This document shows, piece after piece, positions 26,849 to 36,291 of a DNA stretch of 64,000 nucleotides; the stretch's first letter is position 1, and the number at the start of each line of letters is the position of its first letter. This stretch comes from Corynebacterium auriscanis (GTDB lineage: Bacteria > Actinomycetota > Actinomycetes > Mycobacteriales > Mycobacteriaceae). The stretch covers positions 1,470,572 to 1,534,571 of the forward strand of contig NZ_CP047046.1 in NCBI RefSeq assembly GCF_030408435.1. Direction: 5' to 3'. The position numbers and the translations under genes were made by a program. The notes under the pieces were generated by a model that searched no databases, was not told the origin of the DNA, and saw only the letters and a program-made list of their open reading frames with translations.

Positions 26849-29800
26849 TTAAGAGCTGGTCGCGGGCGACATTCGCTGGGAAATGACGCGCGTCACACCG
26901 TCGCCCCGCATGGTCACACCATACAAAACGTTCGCCACATCCATGGTTGGTTTTTGGTGGGTGATGACGATCAACTGCGAATCATTCCGCAGCTCTTCAA
27001 ACAGTGCAATAAGGCGGCGCAGGTTCACATCGTCCAGTGCCGCTTCCACCTCGTCCATGACATAGAACGGGCTAGGGCGAGCCCGGAAGATCGCCACCAG
27101 CATGGCCAGCGCCGTCAGCGATTTCTCACCGCCCGATAGCAGTGACAGCCGCTTGACCTTCTTACCCGGTGGTCGCGCTTCCACCTCAATGCCCGTGGTC
27201 AGCATGTCCTCCGGATCTGTCAGAACCAAACGGCCCGCACCACCTGGGAACAGCGTGGCGAACACTCGGGGGAACTCTGCTTCCACGTCCTGCCACGCAT
27301 CGGTGAACAGGGCGAGGATCGTATCGTCGACTTCTTGGATAACGCTATGCAGATCCCGCCGCGCCTGTTCCACGTCCTCCAACTGTTGCGCCAAGAAATT
27401 GTAGCGTTCCTCCAGAGCTTTGAATTCCTCCAAGGCGAGAGGGTTCACTTTGCCCAGCGAGTTCAGGGACTTCTCCGCCTTCTTCAGCTCGCTGCGGGTA
27501 GCGGTGGGATCAAAGTCGTCCGGCAATTCTTCCGCCAGCAGCTGCTCGGCTGTGAGCCCCAGCTGCTCCAGCGCGGATTGCACCGCCTGCTCGATCTTCA
27601 CCTGGGCTTGGGCACGGGCCACCTCCGCGGAGTGCGCGTTATCCGTCAACCGGCCTAACTGCGCAGACAAGGCTGAGACCTTGTCCTTTTGCTGGCTCAT
27701 AGTGGATTGCCACTGCTTATAGGACTGCTCGGTCACCGTGCGGTTATCATCGGCGCGCTCTAGCGCTTCGGCAATACGCTGGCCCACCCGCGAAGCCTGT
27801 TCCTGCACCGCCTGAGCCATTACCCGGGCCGCTTGGCGCGCAGCCTGCGCTTTCTCGTGCTGGGCCCGCGCTTGTTCTTCATGGCGAGCTTGGCGGCGCA
27901 GGGCCTCCGCCTTCCCCCGTGCCGATTCCGCGCGCTCTTGGGCTGACCGCAGCGCCAGCTTGGCCTCCATCTCCATAGCACGAACTTGCTGCAATTGGCT
28001 GGCTGCCGCATCGCGACCGGCGGTGGAGGGTTCTTGCTCGTGATCCTCATTGTCCACCCGGCTCACACGATCGGCCAGTTCCTCAACCTGAGCCTCAACT
28101 TCCTTTTGGCGTTGTTCCGCCTGATCGCGGTTGGCCACAGCGCGCTCCAGTTGGTTACGCGCGGCATCGAAAGATTTTTGCGTGGCCGCCACCCGTTGCT
28201 CGGCTGCGCGCCTGCCGGCCCTGTATTCCTGATCCGCCGCACGCGCAGTCGCCGCCGCTGTTCGCATGTCACTGGCGGTTTCCAGTGCTCCATCGAGAGA
28301 TGCCTGCTGGTCCGCCAGTTGCTTCTTTTTCTTTTCGACGCCCTGCTTTTCCGCAGCCACCTTCTCTGCTAACTCCACGGGTGTGGATCCGCCATGGCCG
28401 CTGGCAGCCCAACCGGCACCGAAAACCTGGCCGGTCGGGGTCACCGCGCGCAGGCGGGGATCCTCCGCAACCACACGGCGCGCGTCCGCCGCAGAGTCCA
28501 CTGCCACCACGTCGACGAGCAAAGAGTTAATTGGGCCTTGTGCGACCTCGGAGCATTCCACGTGGTCGAGCAACCACGTTCCCACTAACGGTGAAGTATC
28601 CAACCGCCATGGTTTGGTGGATTGCGGCTGCAGCACAACCGCCCGCCCCTGGGCAGCATCGTGGAGCGCGGTCAGCAGGGCGTCGGCCGAAGAATCATCA
28701 GTGGAATCGATGACCAAGCCAGCAACGGCGGCCTCCCCCAATACGGCGGACAGTGCTACGGACCAACCGTCAGTGGTTGTGATGTGCTCCGTGAGCGCGG
28801 TGATATCCACGCCTTCAGCCTCCGCGGCACGCACGGCAACGACAGCGCCATCGGACGGTCGCAGGCGCTCCTCCCACGCGGCGATAGTGGCCTCCGCCGT
28901 GGCGATCGCGCGTTCGGTGGCAAGTTGAGCGGCGCGCAACTCCTCGGCGCGAGATTCGGCGTCGTAGACTTCCTTTTCCGCGCGTTCGGTGCGCTCGGCC
29001 AGCCCGGCACCGCTGGATTCGACCGTCTTGAGCTCATCGGTGGCTTCCGCTAGTTCCTCGGCCACGGCGTCCAGGGCTTCCTGCAAATGCTCCACAGCCT
29101 CGCCCGCCCGCTGTGCTTCAGCGGTCACGGATTCCAGCTGCTTGGTGGCCGATTCGTGGCTGGCCAGCAGGCGGACCACGCCTTCGCGGCGATCTGCGAT
29201 GGCCCGCACTTGGGCGAAGTGTTCCTTTTCCGCGATACGCGCGGCTTCTTCCTTCTCCGCGACTTCCTCGGCGATGGACTCTAGGCGCTCCGCGGCCATT
29301 TCGACGGCTTCGTCGAGGTCGAATTGTTCTTCCTCGGCTTGCTCGGCCCGCAGCAACAGCTGCTCGGGATCCGAGCCGGACCAAGAGACGACGTTGTGCT
29401 GCTGGGCACGGTCCGCGGCGATGCGCAAGGTAGCGGAGTTCTTCTCGGCCACTGCGGACAACCGGTACCACAGGTGCTTGGCCGCTTCGGCCTGCTCCAG
29501 GGCAGTGCGCAGTTCCTCTTCGGTCGTCGTGAGCGTGGCCGAATGGGTTTCTAGAGCGTCCTGAATCTCCTCCACCTGCTCGGCGGCCAATTCCGCGCGG
29601 GTGGAGGCCTCCGCGAGCTCCGCGGACAGGGTTTTCACTTGGTGCGCCGCTAGTTGCACCTTTGTTTCACGGATGGTGGCCTGCACCGTGGAGGCCTTCT
29701 GCGCAGCATCCGCTTGCCGTGCGAGTGGGCCCAGCTGCTTGTGCAACTCGTCGGTGAGGTCGTGCAGGCGGTCCAGGTTAGCCTGCATATTCACCAGTTT

Positions 29801-30337
29801 GCGCTGGGCTTTTTCCTTTCGACGCCGGTGTTTCAGCACCCCCGCTGCTTCCTCAATGAACGCGCGGCGCTCTTCAGGCCGGGATTCCAAGATCTGCGAT
29901 AGGCGCCCCTGCCCCACGATGACGTGCATTTCGCGGCCTATGCCCGAGTCGCTGAGCAGCTCCTGGATATCCATAAGGCGGGCTTTGGAGCCGTTGATTT
30001 CATATTCGCTGGCGCCGTCGCGGAACATGCGGCGCGTAACGGAGACTTCCGTGTACTCAATGGGCAGCGCGCCATCGGAATTGTCGATGGTCAGCGTGAC
30101 TTCGGCTCGCCCCAGAGGCTTGCGGTCGCCGGCGCCGGCGAAAATGACGTCTTCCATCTTCCCGCCACGCAGGGTTTTGGCGCTGTGTTCGCCCATCACC
30201 CACGCCAAGGCATCGACGACGTTTGATTTACCGGAGCCGTTAGGACCAACCACGGCGCAAATGCCCGGCTCCAGTTTTAGGGTCGTCGAAGACGCGAAGG
30301 ACTTAAAGCCTTTGAGGGTCAACGACTTGAGATACAT
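26849..30337 (-). CDS. smc: Chromosome segregation protein SMC
   Basis: A 1162-residue SMC ATPase that loops and compacts chromosomal DNA. The N-terminal head has GPNGSGKSN (residues 31-39). Two long coiled coils rich in A/E/Q/R flank a central hinge at about residues 500-640 (ITTTDGWSVALSAVLG). The C-terminal head has the signature LLSGGEKSLTALAML and Walker B FYVMDEVEAALD. The frame runs open to 30712, but homologues begin at MYLKSLTLKGFKSF. That ATG is seven bases after TAAAAT, again suggesting a leaderless mRNA. Two copies of the dispersed motif lie within it. Confidence 0.98.
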   Translation of the reverse strand: MYLKSLTLKGFKSFASSTTLKLEPGICAVVGPNGSGKSNVVDALAWVMGEHSAKTLRGGKMEDVIFAGAGDRKPLGRAEVTLTIDNSDGALPIEYTEVSVTRRMFRDGASEYEINGSKARLMDIQELLSDSGIGREMHVIVGQGRLSQILESRPEERRAFIEEAAGVLKHRRRKEKAQRKLVNMQANLDRLHDLTDELHKQLGPLARQADAAQKASTVQATIRETKVQLAAHQVKTLSAELAEASTRAELAAEQVEEIQDALETHSATLTTTEEELRTALEQAEAAKHLWYRLSAVAEKNSATLRIAADRAQQHNVVSWSGSDPEQLLLRAEQAEEEQFDLDEAVEMAAERLESIAEEVAEKEEAARIAEKEHFAQVRAIADRREGVVRLLASHESATKQLESVTAEAQRAGEAVEHLQEALDAVAEELAEATDELKTVESSGAGLAERTERAEKEVYDAESRAEELRAAQLATERAIATAEATIAAWEERLRPSDGAVVAVRAAEAEGVDITALTEHITTTDGWSVALSAVLGEAAVAGLVIDSTDDSSADALLTALHDAAQGRAVVLQPQSTKPWRLDTSPLVGTWLLDHVECSEVAQGPINSLLVDVVAVDSAADARRVVAEDPRLRAVTPTGQVFGAGWAASGHGGSTPVELAEKVAAEKQGVEKKKKQLADQQASLDGALETASDMRTAAATARAADQEYRAGRRAAEQRVAATQKSFDAARNQLERAVANRDQAEQRQKEVEAQVEELADRVSRVDNEDHEQEPSTAGRDAAASQLQQVRAMEMEAKLALRSAQERAESARGKAEALRRQARHEEQARAQHEKAQAARQAARVMAQAVQEQASRVGQRIAEALERADDNRTVTEQSYKQWQSTMSQQKDKVSALSAQLGRLTDNAHSAEVARAQAQVKIEQAVQSALEQLGLTAEQLLAEELPDDFDPTATRSELKKAEKSLNSLGKVNPLALEEFKALEERYNFLAQQLEDVEQARRDLHSVIQEVDDTILALFTDAWQDVEAEFPRVFATLFPGGAGRLVLTDPEDMLTTGIEVEARPPGKKVKRLSLLSGGEKSLTALAMLVAIFRARPSPFYVMDEVEAALDDVNLRRLIALFEELRNDSQLIVITHQKPTMDVANVLYGVTMRGDGVTRVISQRMSPATSS
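28321..28343 (-). repeat. Dispersed motif, copy 7 (inside smc)
   Basis: TCGACGCC at 28335-28342 preceded by GCTTCTTTTTCTTT. The coding strand reads GVEKKKK. Confidence 0.5.
29807..29827 (-). repeat. Dispersed motif, copy 8 (inside smc)
   Basis: TCGACGCC at 29819-29826 preceded by GGCTTTTTCCT. The coding strand reads RRRKEKA, a different frame from copy 7. Confidence 0.55.
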
Positions 30338-30344
30338 CGTGGCG

Positions 30345-30350
30345 ATTTTA
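30345..30350 (-). promoter_or_regulatory. -10 hexamer for leaderless smc transcript
   Basis: TAAAAT on the minus strand ends seven bases before the smc ATG. Confidence 0.5.
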
Positions 30351-30373
30351 GCACTGCATCTACGCCGGGCTGT

Positions 30374-30423
30374 GCGGTGCGTTGCGGTGCGTTGCGGTGT
30401 GGTGCGGTGTGGTGTTGTGTGGT
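30374..30423. repeat. 10-bp tandem repeat upstream of smc
   Basis: Five consecutive 10-mers (GCGGTGCGTT twice, GCGGTGTGGT twice, then GTTGTGTGGT) lie between the smc promoter and the stop codon of the symporter gene. Confidence 0.85.
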
Positions 30424-30429
30424 GCTGGC

Positions 30430-31896
30430 CTAGCTGACGGCGGTATCCGCTTGCCGGTGCTGGTCGGTGCGCTGCAGCTCCGGCGCGTCTCCATCCCAGC
30501 ACTCGATGTTCTTCACACCCGGCAAGTCTTCCCTGTGGAAGATCGGATCCAAGCCGTGTGCCTTTTGCGCGGAGTAGTTGGCCAGCAGCTTGAAGGCCAA
30601 ACCACCCAGCGGAACGATCGCAATGAGGTTGATAACCACCATGGTCGCGGCAAACGTATCGGCCAGGGCCCACACCAGCGGAACGGTGCCGATGGCGCCA
30701 CCGAATACACATAGGACAACCAGTACGCGGAAAACGGTCATCACACCCTTGCTCTGCGTAAAGTACTGCACGTTGGCCTGTGCGAGGTAGTAGTTACCCA
30801 AGACGGAAGAAAACGCCAAGAAGAACAAAATGAACGTGATGAAGTGGGTGCCCCACGCACCAACCTCGGAACTCAATGCGTGCTGGGTGAGGTTGGCAGT
30901 CTGAACTCCTTCGCCATAGGCAGGGTTAGAAAGCAGGATAATCAGCGCGGTGATCGTACAAACGACCAGAGTGTCAAAATATACGCCCAAGGTTTGGACC
31001 AGACCCTGCTTCACGGGGTGGGATACCGCGGCGGTCGCAGCTGCGTTGGGTGCGGAACCTTGGCCAGCCTCGTTGGAGAACAAACCACGGCGCATACCGT
31101 TCATGAAAGCCGCGCCCATTGCTGCTCCGGCAACCTCCTTGAATCCCAGTGCATGGCCTACGATGAGGGAAATAATGCCTGGGACTTCCGTGATGTTGAT
31201 AGCGACGACGAAGATGCCGATCAGCAGGTACGCAACAGCCATGAAGGGCACTATCACCTGGGTAGCCGAAGCGATGCGTTGCACACCGCCGAAGATCACC
31301 ACGGCGGTGAGGGCGGCCATACACAGGCCCACTATGACCTTTGCGGTCAGCGATTCCAGGCCGAAGGAGGTGTTGATGGCATCCACCACAGAGTTAGTTT
31401 GCACGGCGTTGTAGACAAAACCGTAGGTGATCGTGATGGCCACGCCGAAGATGACAGCCAACCAGCGAGCATTCATACCTCGGGTCATGTAATAGGCCGG
31501 GCCACCAACGTAGCCACCTTTGCCGTCACGGGATTTGAACAATTGCGCCAAGGTTGATTCCACGAAGGCCGTGGCGCCACCGACCAGCGCGATCATCCAC
31601 ATCCAGAACACCGCACCGGGGCCACCTAGCGTGATGGCGATGGCCACGCCCACGATGTTGCCGGTACCCACGCGGGAGGCTGCGGAGATGGTGAAGGCTT
31701 GGAAGGCAGAGATAGACTCCCCGGACTTGCTCTTGGGCTTTTCACCCACCATTTTGAACATGTCCGGCAACAGACGAATCTGCACCAGCAGGGTACGAAT
31801 ACCGAAGTAGGCGCCCGCTAACAGCAGCAGCCATGGAATGACCATCCAGTAGTTGTCGTTAATGACGTTAACGACAAAGTCCTCAATTTGTTGCAT
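30430..31896 (-). CDS. Sodium:alanine/glycine symporter (AGCS family)
   Basis: A 488-residue membrane protein with about ten to eleven hydrophobic segments. The family signature region includes ISAASRVGTGNIVGVAIAITLGGPGAVFWMW and NGMRRGLFSNEAGQGSAPNAAA. AGCS proteins import alanine or glycine with Na+. The hydrophilic C-terminal tail (about 45 residues, ending QRTDQHRQADTAVS) is cytoplasmic. Its stop is about 90 bases before smc, separated by a 10-bp minisatellite. The exact substrate cannot be told from the sequence. Confidence 0.93.
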   Translation of the reverse strand: MQQIEDFVVNVINDNYWMVIPWLLLLAGAYFGIRTLLVQIRLLPDMFKMVGEKPKSKSGESISAFQAFTISAASRVGTGNIVGVAIAITLGGPGAVFWMWMIALVGGATAFVESTLAQLFKSRDGKGGYVGGPAYYMTRGMNARWLAVIFGVAITITYGFVYNAVQTNSVVDAINTSFGLESLTAKVIVGLCMAALTAVVIFGGVQRIASATQVIVPFMAVAYLLIGIFVVAINITEVPGIISLIVGHALGFKEVAGAAMGAAFMNGMRRGLFSNEAGQGSAPNAAATAAVSHPVKQGLVQTLGVYFDTLVVCTITALIILLSNPAYGEGVQTANLTQHALSSEVGAWGTHFITFILFFLAFSSVLGNYYLAQANVQYFTQSKGVMTVFRVLVVLCVFGGAIGTVPLVWALADTFAATMVVINLIAIVPLGGLAFKLLANYSAQKAHGLDPIFHREDLPGVKNIECWDGDAPELQRTDQHRQADTAVS

Positions 31897-31956
31897 GGGG
31901 AAAAACTTACAGCACCAGTGCCCTATTCCATAGGCTTTCTACGGGGTGGCCGAGTT

Positions 31957-32982
31957 TTACGCATTTTTAATGGCTTGCGCAGCTTGTCGTGCAAACGGTG
32001 CCACCCCGGTGATGGTCGCCGCACCCGGTCCCACCCAGTTTCCGTATCCCACGAAAAAGAAACCCTTATGCAATGGGTCTCGCCCACTCAGCACGTGCCG
32101 GAATGGGCGCAGCGCCGGCCGGAACCCCGTGCACCAGATGAGGTGATCGGTTGAGAGTTCATTGAGGCTGCTGAACATGGACGTCGAGTAGAGGTCTCCC
32201 GCATCCCGCAAACGCTGCAGGTGCGGCAAAGCCACAATGTCCCCCAGTTGGGAATCCGGCCCCGGATCGGGTTCCCCGCGCTGGATCGCTAGGAGGCGCT
32301 CCCGGCTGCGGCGAAACAACACGCGCCCGTCCACATCGTCGGGCATCCAGCGAGGTTCGTGCCTCGTGAACCACGTGACGGGCCCGACGTTGGGATCCGC
32401 GACGAGGTCCCCGGCAATCTGCGCGCCGGAATTCGCGGCCCCCACCACGGCCACACTCGCACCCTGGAAAGGTACAGGGCCGGGATAGTTCGCCGAATGC
32501 CACTGTTGCCCCGCATAGCTGCCCGGCAACGTGGGAATGAAAGGCTGCGACCATGTGCCCGTGGCAGCCACGATGTTGTGTGCATACCAGCGCCGTCCGT
32601 CGGAGGCGGTGACGACGTAGGTGGGACGGTCCGAAGTTTCGGCCAGTGTGCCAACGGGGAGGAACTCGACATCGGTGACTGTCACGCTTCGCTCCACGTT
32701 CAGTCCGTAGCGCCGTTCGTATTCCGCCAGATAATCGATAACGTGACTTGCCGGCGGAAACCCCGGATACCCCGGCATCGGTTTCCCCGGCAAGTTGGAA
32801 GAAGCCGCGTTGGAGAACAACGTCATCGTCGGCCACACATGCAGCCACGCACCGCCGGGCTTATCTTGGTCATCGAGGATTAAGTATTCAATCCCGAAAC
32901 GCCGCAGATAGTAAGCCGTTGCCAATCCTGACTGGCCCCCACCGATAACGAGGGCGGGGTAAATGTGGGGCGTCGATTCCAT
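31957..32982 (-). CDS. arsO: ArsO-type flavin-dependent monooxygenase
   Basis: A 341-residue FAD/NADPH monooxygenase. The FAD motif VIGGGQSGLATAYYL is near the start, GGAW follows, and a second Rossmann motif VVGAANSGAQIAGDL lies at about residue 175. PDDVDGRVLFRR and the C-terminal VGYGNWVGPGAATITG resemble the ArsO proteins of actinobacterial ars clusters. ArsO genes are linked to arsenic resistance, probably oxidation of trivalent arsenicals. Its position, divergent from acr3 by 51 bases, supports this. A general CzcO-type monooxygenase is the alternative. I chose the ATG at 32982 (TTAAGG upstream) although the frame continues to 33468 over acr3. Confidence 0.85.
   Translation of the reverse strand: MESTPHIYPALVIGGGQSGLATAYYLRRFGIEYLILDDQDKPGGAWLHVWPTMTLFSNAASSNLPGKPMPGYPGFPPASHVIDYLAEYERRYGLNVERSVTVTDVEFLPVGTLAETSDRPTYVVTASDGRRWYAHNIVAATGTWSQPFIPTLPGSYAGQQWHSANYPGPVPFQGASVAVVGAANSGAQIAGDLVADPNVGPVTWFTRHEPRWMPDDVDGRVLFRRSRERLLAIQRGEPDPGPDSQLGDIVALPHLQRLRDAGDLYSTSMFSSLNELSTDHLIWCTGFRPALRPFRHVLSGRDPLHKGFFFVGYGNWVGPGAATITGVAPFARQAAQAIKNA
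32969..32976 (+). repeat. Dispersed motif core, copy 9 (start of arsO), weak
   Basis: GGCGTCGA preceded by GG, but the A-tract is lacking. It overlaps codons 3-5 of arsO. Confidence 0.3.
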
Positions 32983-33033
32983 ACGCGTAACCTTAAGCCG
33001 ATTCCACACAATGATGAAAGGGATTTTCTTAAC

Positions 33034-34086
33034 GTGTCTTTCCTCGATCGTTTCTTGCCCCTGTGGATCGGTTTGGCCATGGCAGCGGGATTGTTGCTGG
33101 GGCGAGCCGTTCCGGGGTTGAGCGAATGGTTGAGTTCCATGGAGGTGGGCAGTATATCGATCCCCATTGCCATTGGTTTGTTGGTGATGATGTACCCGCC
33201 ACTGGCCAAGGTGCGTTATGACAAGGTCCGTGGGATCGTGGCCGACAAGCGCCTCATGGCGGTCTCTCTTGTTTTGAACTGGCTGGTGGGTCCGGCCCTC
33301 ATGTTCGCTTTGGCATGGATCTTCCTGCCCGATGAACCCGAGCTGCGCACCGGGCTCATTATCGTGGGCCTCGCCCGCTGCATCGCCATGGTGCTCGTGT
33401 GGTCCGATCTGGCATGCGCCAACCGAGAGACCACAGCCGTCCTCGTGGCCATTAACTCCGTGTTCCAAGTTCTCATGTTCGGCGTGTTGGGCTGGTTTTA
33501 CCTGCAGGTTCTGCCCGGTTGGCTGGGGTTGGATACCACGAAAGCTGGTTTCTCGTTCTGGGCCATCGTCACCTCAGTGGTCGTGTTCTTGGGCATCCCT
33601 TTGATCGCGGGGGCCCTGTCGCGGATCATTGGAGAACGAACCCGCGGGCGCGATTGGTACGAATCCACCTTCCTGCCTGTGGTTTCCCCGCTGGCTCTGA
33701 TCGGCTTGCTATACACCATCGTATTGCTGTTCGCCCTGCAAGGCGAGCACATCACCTCCCGCCCCGGCACCGTCGCCCGGTTGGCGCTACCACTGTTGGG
33801 GTACTTCGTGGTGATGTTCTTCGTCGGTATCTTTGCCTCCCGGGCTGCCGGTTTAGATTACGAAAGGTCGTCGTCGGTGGCCTTCACTGCCGCGGGCAAT
33901 AATTTTGAGTTGGCCATCGCGGTGGCCATTGGCACCTTTGGCGTAACCTCGGGACAGGCACTCGCAGGTACGATTGGTCCCCTCATTGAGGTGCCGGTGT
34001 TGGTCGCATTGGTTTACGTTGCCCTGTGGTTGCGGCCGCGCCTTTTTAGTTCCGACGCCCCCTCCTCCCCGACTCACAGCAATTAA
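33034..34086 (+). CDS. ACR3-family arsenite efflux protein
   Basis: A 350-residue permease with about ten transmembrane segments. Diagnostic segments are [34 protein letters not shown] (conserved cysteine) and [17 protein letters not shown] (conserved glutamate). It exports arsenite produced by ArsC. I chose the GTG at 33034 because homologues begin near [13 protein letters not shown] and AAAGGG lies upstream; the frame is open to 32965. It is followed by arsC after eight bases. No arsR repressor gene is visible nearby. Confidence 0.94.
   Translation: MSFLDRFLPLWIGLAMAAGLLLGRAVPGLSEWLSSMEVGSISIPIAIGLLVMMYPPLAKVRYDKVRGIVADKRLMAVSLVLNWLVGPALMFALAWIFLPDEPELRTGLIIVGLARCIAMVLVWSDLACANRETTAVLVAINSVFQVLMFGVLGWFYLQVLPGWLGLDTTKAGFSFWAIVTSVVVFLGIPLIAGALSRIIGERTRGRDWYESTFLPVVSPLALIGLLYTIVLLFALQGEHITSRPGTVARLALPLLGYFVVMFFVGIFASRAAGLDYERSSSVAFTAAGNNFELAIAVAIGTFGVTSGQALAGTIGPLIEVPVLVALVYVALWLRPRLFSSDAPSSPTHSN
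34040..34062 (-). repeat. Dispersed motif, copy 10 (3' end of acr3)
   Basis: CCGACGCC at 34052-34059 preceded by GCCTTTTTAGTT. The coding strand reads RLFSSDAP, in the non-conserved C-terminal tail. Confidence 0.55.
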
Positions 34087-34094
34087 GGACACTT

Positions 34095-34517
34095 ATGTCT
34101 ACCCCTTCCGTACTATTTGTATGCAAGTCCAACGGCGGGAAGTCTCAAATGGCCGAGGCACTCACTCGCTTCCGCGCAACCGGAGAAATAGAAATCCACT
34201 CTGCTGGCACCCACCCCGGAACGAAACTAAACAGCGAATCCGTGGCTGCACTCAAGGAAACGGGTGCGGACATGTCCGACGGCACCCCAAAGGGAGTGGA
34301 TCCCGAACTCCTCGCGCGCGTAGACCGTGTCATCATCTTGGGCAAGGATGCCCAGCTGGAATTGCCCGAAGGAGCCCAAGGAACGCTAGAGCGCTGGGTC
34401 ACTGACGAGCCTTCGTCTCGCGGTATCGAGGGCATGGAGCGCATGCGTTTGGTTCGTGATGATATAGATTCCCGCGTGCAAAACCTGCTGGAAGAGCTGC
34501 TGGAAGAGCAGTCATAA
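34095..34517 (+). CDS. arsC: Arsenate reductase, low-molecular-weight phosphatase type
   Basis: A 140-residue protein that reduces arsenate to arsenite. The phosphate-binding loop reads [14 protein letters not shown]; the usual arginine is a lysine, as in the mycothiol-dependent ArsC proteins of C. glutamicum. The DEPSSRG segment is the general-acid loop region. There are no further catalytic cysteines of the thioredoxin type, so coupling to mycothiol and mycoredoxin is likely. It is cotranscribed with acr3 (eight-base gap) and convergent with mutM. Confidence 0.92.
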   Translation: MSTPSVLFVCKSNGGKSQMAEALTRFRATGEIEIHSAGTHPGTKLNSESVAALKETGADMSDGTPKGVDPELLARVDRVIILGKDAQLELPEGAQGTLERWVTDEPSSRGIEGMERMRLVRDDIDSRVQNLLEELLEEQS

Positions 34518-34568
34518 CCTGCCGGAAAGGCTGCTGAAGCTGGGCGCGCTCGGCGCTGGATCCCGGGG

Positions 34569-35465
34569 TTACTTCTGGCACACCGGGCAATAGTGCGACG
34601 ATCGCCCAGCGAACTGAATGCGCTTGATAGGCGTGCCGCACACGCGGCAGAGTTGTCCTGCCCTCCCGTAGACCTGCAGCGAACGCGCGAAGTACCCCGA
34701 GTTCCCGTTCACATTCACATACAGCGAATCAAAGCTGGTGCCACCTTCAGCCAACGCGCGCACCATCACGGCCCTGGCTTGTTCCACGATCCGCCGGATG
34801 GTGGGACGGCTCAGGCTACTAGCGCGCCGACGTGGTCGCACCCCGGCGGCGAACAGGGCTTCATCCGCATAAATATTGCCAATGCCCGCAATCACGGTCT
34901 GATCCAACAACACCCGCTTGATCTCAGAATTCTTGGACTTAATCCGTGCGACGGCTGCCTCGAGGTCAAACCCAGGTTCCAAGGGATCCATCGCAATGTG
35001 GGCAACAGCCGCGGGAATCTTAAGCACCTTTGGTAGACCTGCACTTGCTGTATCTGCACTTGCTGTACCGTGCGGATCAGGCACCAAGTCCATCACCGCC
35101 CAGCGGCCAAAGGTTCGTTGATCCACGAAAGACAGCACGGTGCCATCCACGAAAGTCGCGCGAATTCTCTCATGCTTGGCTACCGGTGCGTTCTCCCGGT
35201 TCACCAGCATCTGGCCACTCATGCCTAGGTGAACGAACAGTGCCCTATCGGGCACGTCACCTTCGGATTCCAGCACCATCCACAAGTATTTTCCGCGGCG
35301 GGCGATATCGCGGATGCGCGTGGCGTCAAGTAAAAAAGAAAAAGTGGCGGGGTCAAACCCGCGTACAGCCCGGGGATGGCGTACCTCGACGGCGGCGAAG
35401 CGACGGCCTAGGAGATGGGATTCTAGGCCGCGGCGGACCACTTCAACTTCGGGTAATTCCGGCAT
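34569..35465 (-). CDS. mutM: Formamidopyrimidine-DNA glycosylase
   Basis: A 298-residue Fpg that removes 8-oxoguanine and ring-opened purines. The N-terminal PELPEVEVVRRGLE gives the catalytic proline 2 and glutamate 3. The H2TH region contains LDQTVIAGIGNIYADEALF, and the C-terminal zinc finger has four cysteines (CRVC...CPVC). It is full length. In actinobacteria the gene belongs to the rnc-mutM string, and here it lies 31 bases downstream of rnc on the same strand. Confidence 0.97.
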   Translation of the reverse strand: MPELPEVEVVRRGLESHLLGRRFAAVEVRHPRAVRGFDPATFSFLLDATRIRDIARRGKYLWMVLESEGDVPDRALFVHLGMSGQMLVNRENAPVAKHERIRATFVDGTVLSFVDQRTFGRWAVMDLVPDPHGTASADTASAGLPKVLKIPAAVAHIAMDPLEPGFDLEAAVARIKSKNSEIKRVLLDQTVIAGIGNIYADEALFAAGVRPRRRASSLSRPTIRRIVEQARAVMVRALAEGGTSFDSLYVNVNGNSGYFARSLQVYGRAGQLCRVCGTPIKRIQFAGRSSHYCPVCQK

Positions 35466-35496
35466 AGGGATCAGCAGTTGAGCGAATCAACGGGCG

Positions 35497-36291
35497 CTAG
35501 CGCTTATTGAGCTGGGCGACCGCGGCCTTCGCAGCAGCGTGCTCGGCCTCCTTTTTCGTGTGTCCCTCGCCCGTCGTGCGCAAGTACACCAGTTCGCTGG
35601 GAACGGATTCCGGTGTGACGGTATCGGCCTCGGCCTGCAGCCGTTTAGACGTGACCACCAGTCGCGCGTGGAAGGTCTGGTTGTGCTCCGGCCCCTCACC
35701 GCGCGATGCGTACACCGGGTCACCCAGGCCGAGATCCGACAGCTTCTCCACCAAGACCGTCTTCCAGTCCATGGTCAGGCCGACCGTTGGAGCCGCCGTG
35801 ATGCGCTGCTCGAAGATGCGTAAGACGGTCTCGCGGGCGGTTTGGAAACCGTGTTCCAAGTAGATGGCGCCCAGAATGGCCTCCACCGTATCGGAGAGAA
35901 TCGAGTGCTTGTCATCGCCACCCGTTCGCATCTCACCGCGCCCCAGCAGCACGTTTGGCCCCACACCCAATTCGCGGGCCACGTCCGCGAGAGCGTACAT
36001 GTTGACCACACCCGCACGCATTTTAGAGATTTCCGATTCAGTACGGTCCGGAAACTGCCGGTATAACTGCTCGGCCACCGCCAACCCCAGCACGGCATCG
36101 CCCAAAAACTCTAGGCGCTCGTTGTTCGGCAGGTTGTCGTTCTCGTTGGCGAAACTGCGGTGGGTTAAGGCTAGGCGCAGGTAGTCGTCACTTATATCGA
36201 CGCCCCACGCCTTCCGCAGCGGGGTGTGATCGGTTTTCGTGTAAGCCGCATTGAGGGCTGCCTCTCCTGTGAGGCGACGTTTACGAGCCAC
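35497..36291 (-). CDS. rnc: Ribonuclease III
   Basis: A 264-residue RNase III that processes rRNA precursors and other double-stranded RNA. The catalytic signature NERLEFLGDAVLGL lies at about residues 57-70, the second acidic cluster in DTVEAILGAIYLEHGF, and a double-stranded RNA-binding domain forms the last 75 residues (ending HTKKEAEHAAAKAAVAQL). The GTG start overlaps the DUF177 stop by one base, indicating translational coupling. Confidence 0.97.
   Translation of the reverse strand: MARKRRLTGEAALNAAYTKTDHTPLRKAWGVDISDDYLRLALTHRSFANENDNLPNNERLEFLGDAVLGLAVAEQLYRQFPDRTESEISKMRAGVVNMYALADVARELGVGPNVLLGRGEMRTGGDDKHSILSDTVEAILGAIYLEHGFQTARETVLRIFEQRITAAPTVGLTMDWKTVLVEKLSDLGLGDPVYASRGEGPEHNQTFHARLVVTSKRLQAEADTVTPESVPSELVYLRTTGEGHTKKEAEHAAAKAAVAQLNKR
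36197..36204 (-). repeat. Dispersed motif core, copy 11 (inside rnc)
   Basis: TCGACGCCCC preceded by CACTTATA. The coding strand reads GVDIS. The A-tract is short. Confidence 0.35.

Noticed and set aside
30338..30712. N-terminal extension of SMC to 30712
   Set aside because: The extra 125 residues are low-complexity translation of the 10-bp repeat and antisense symporter sequence; the SMC core starts at 30337.
32983..33468. Upstream part of the arsO open frame
   Set aside because: It is antisense to acr3 and His/Gln/Gly-rich with no similarity to flavoproteins.
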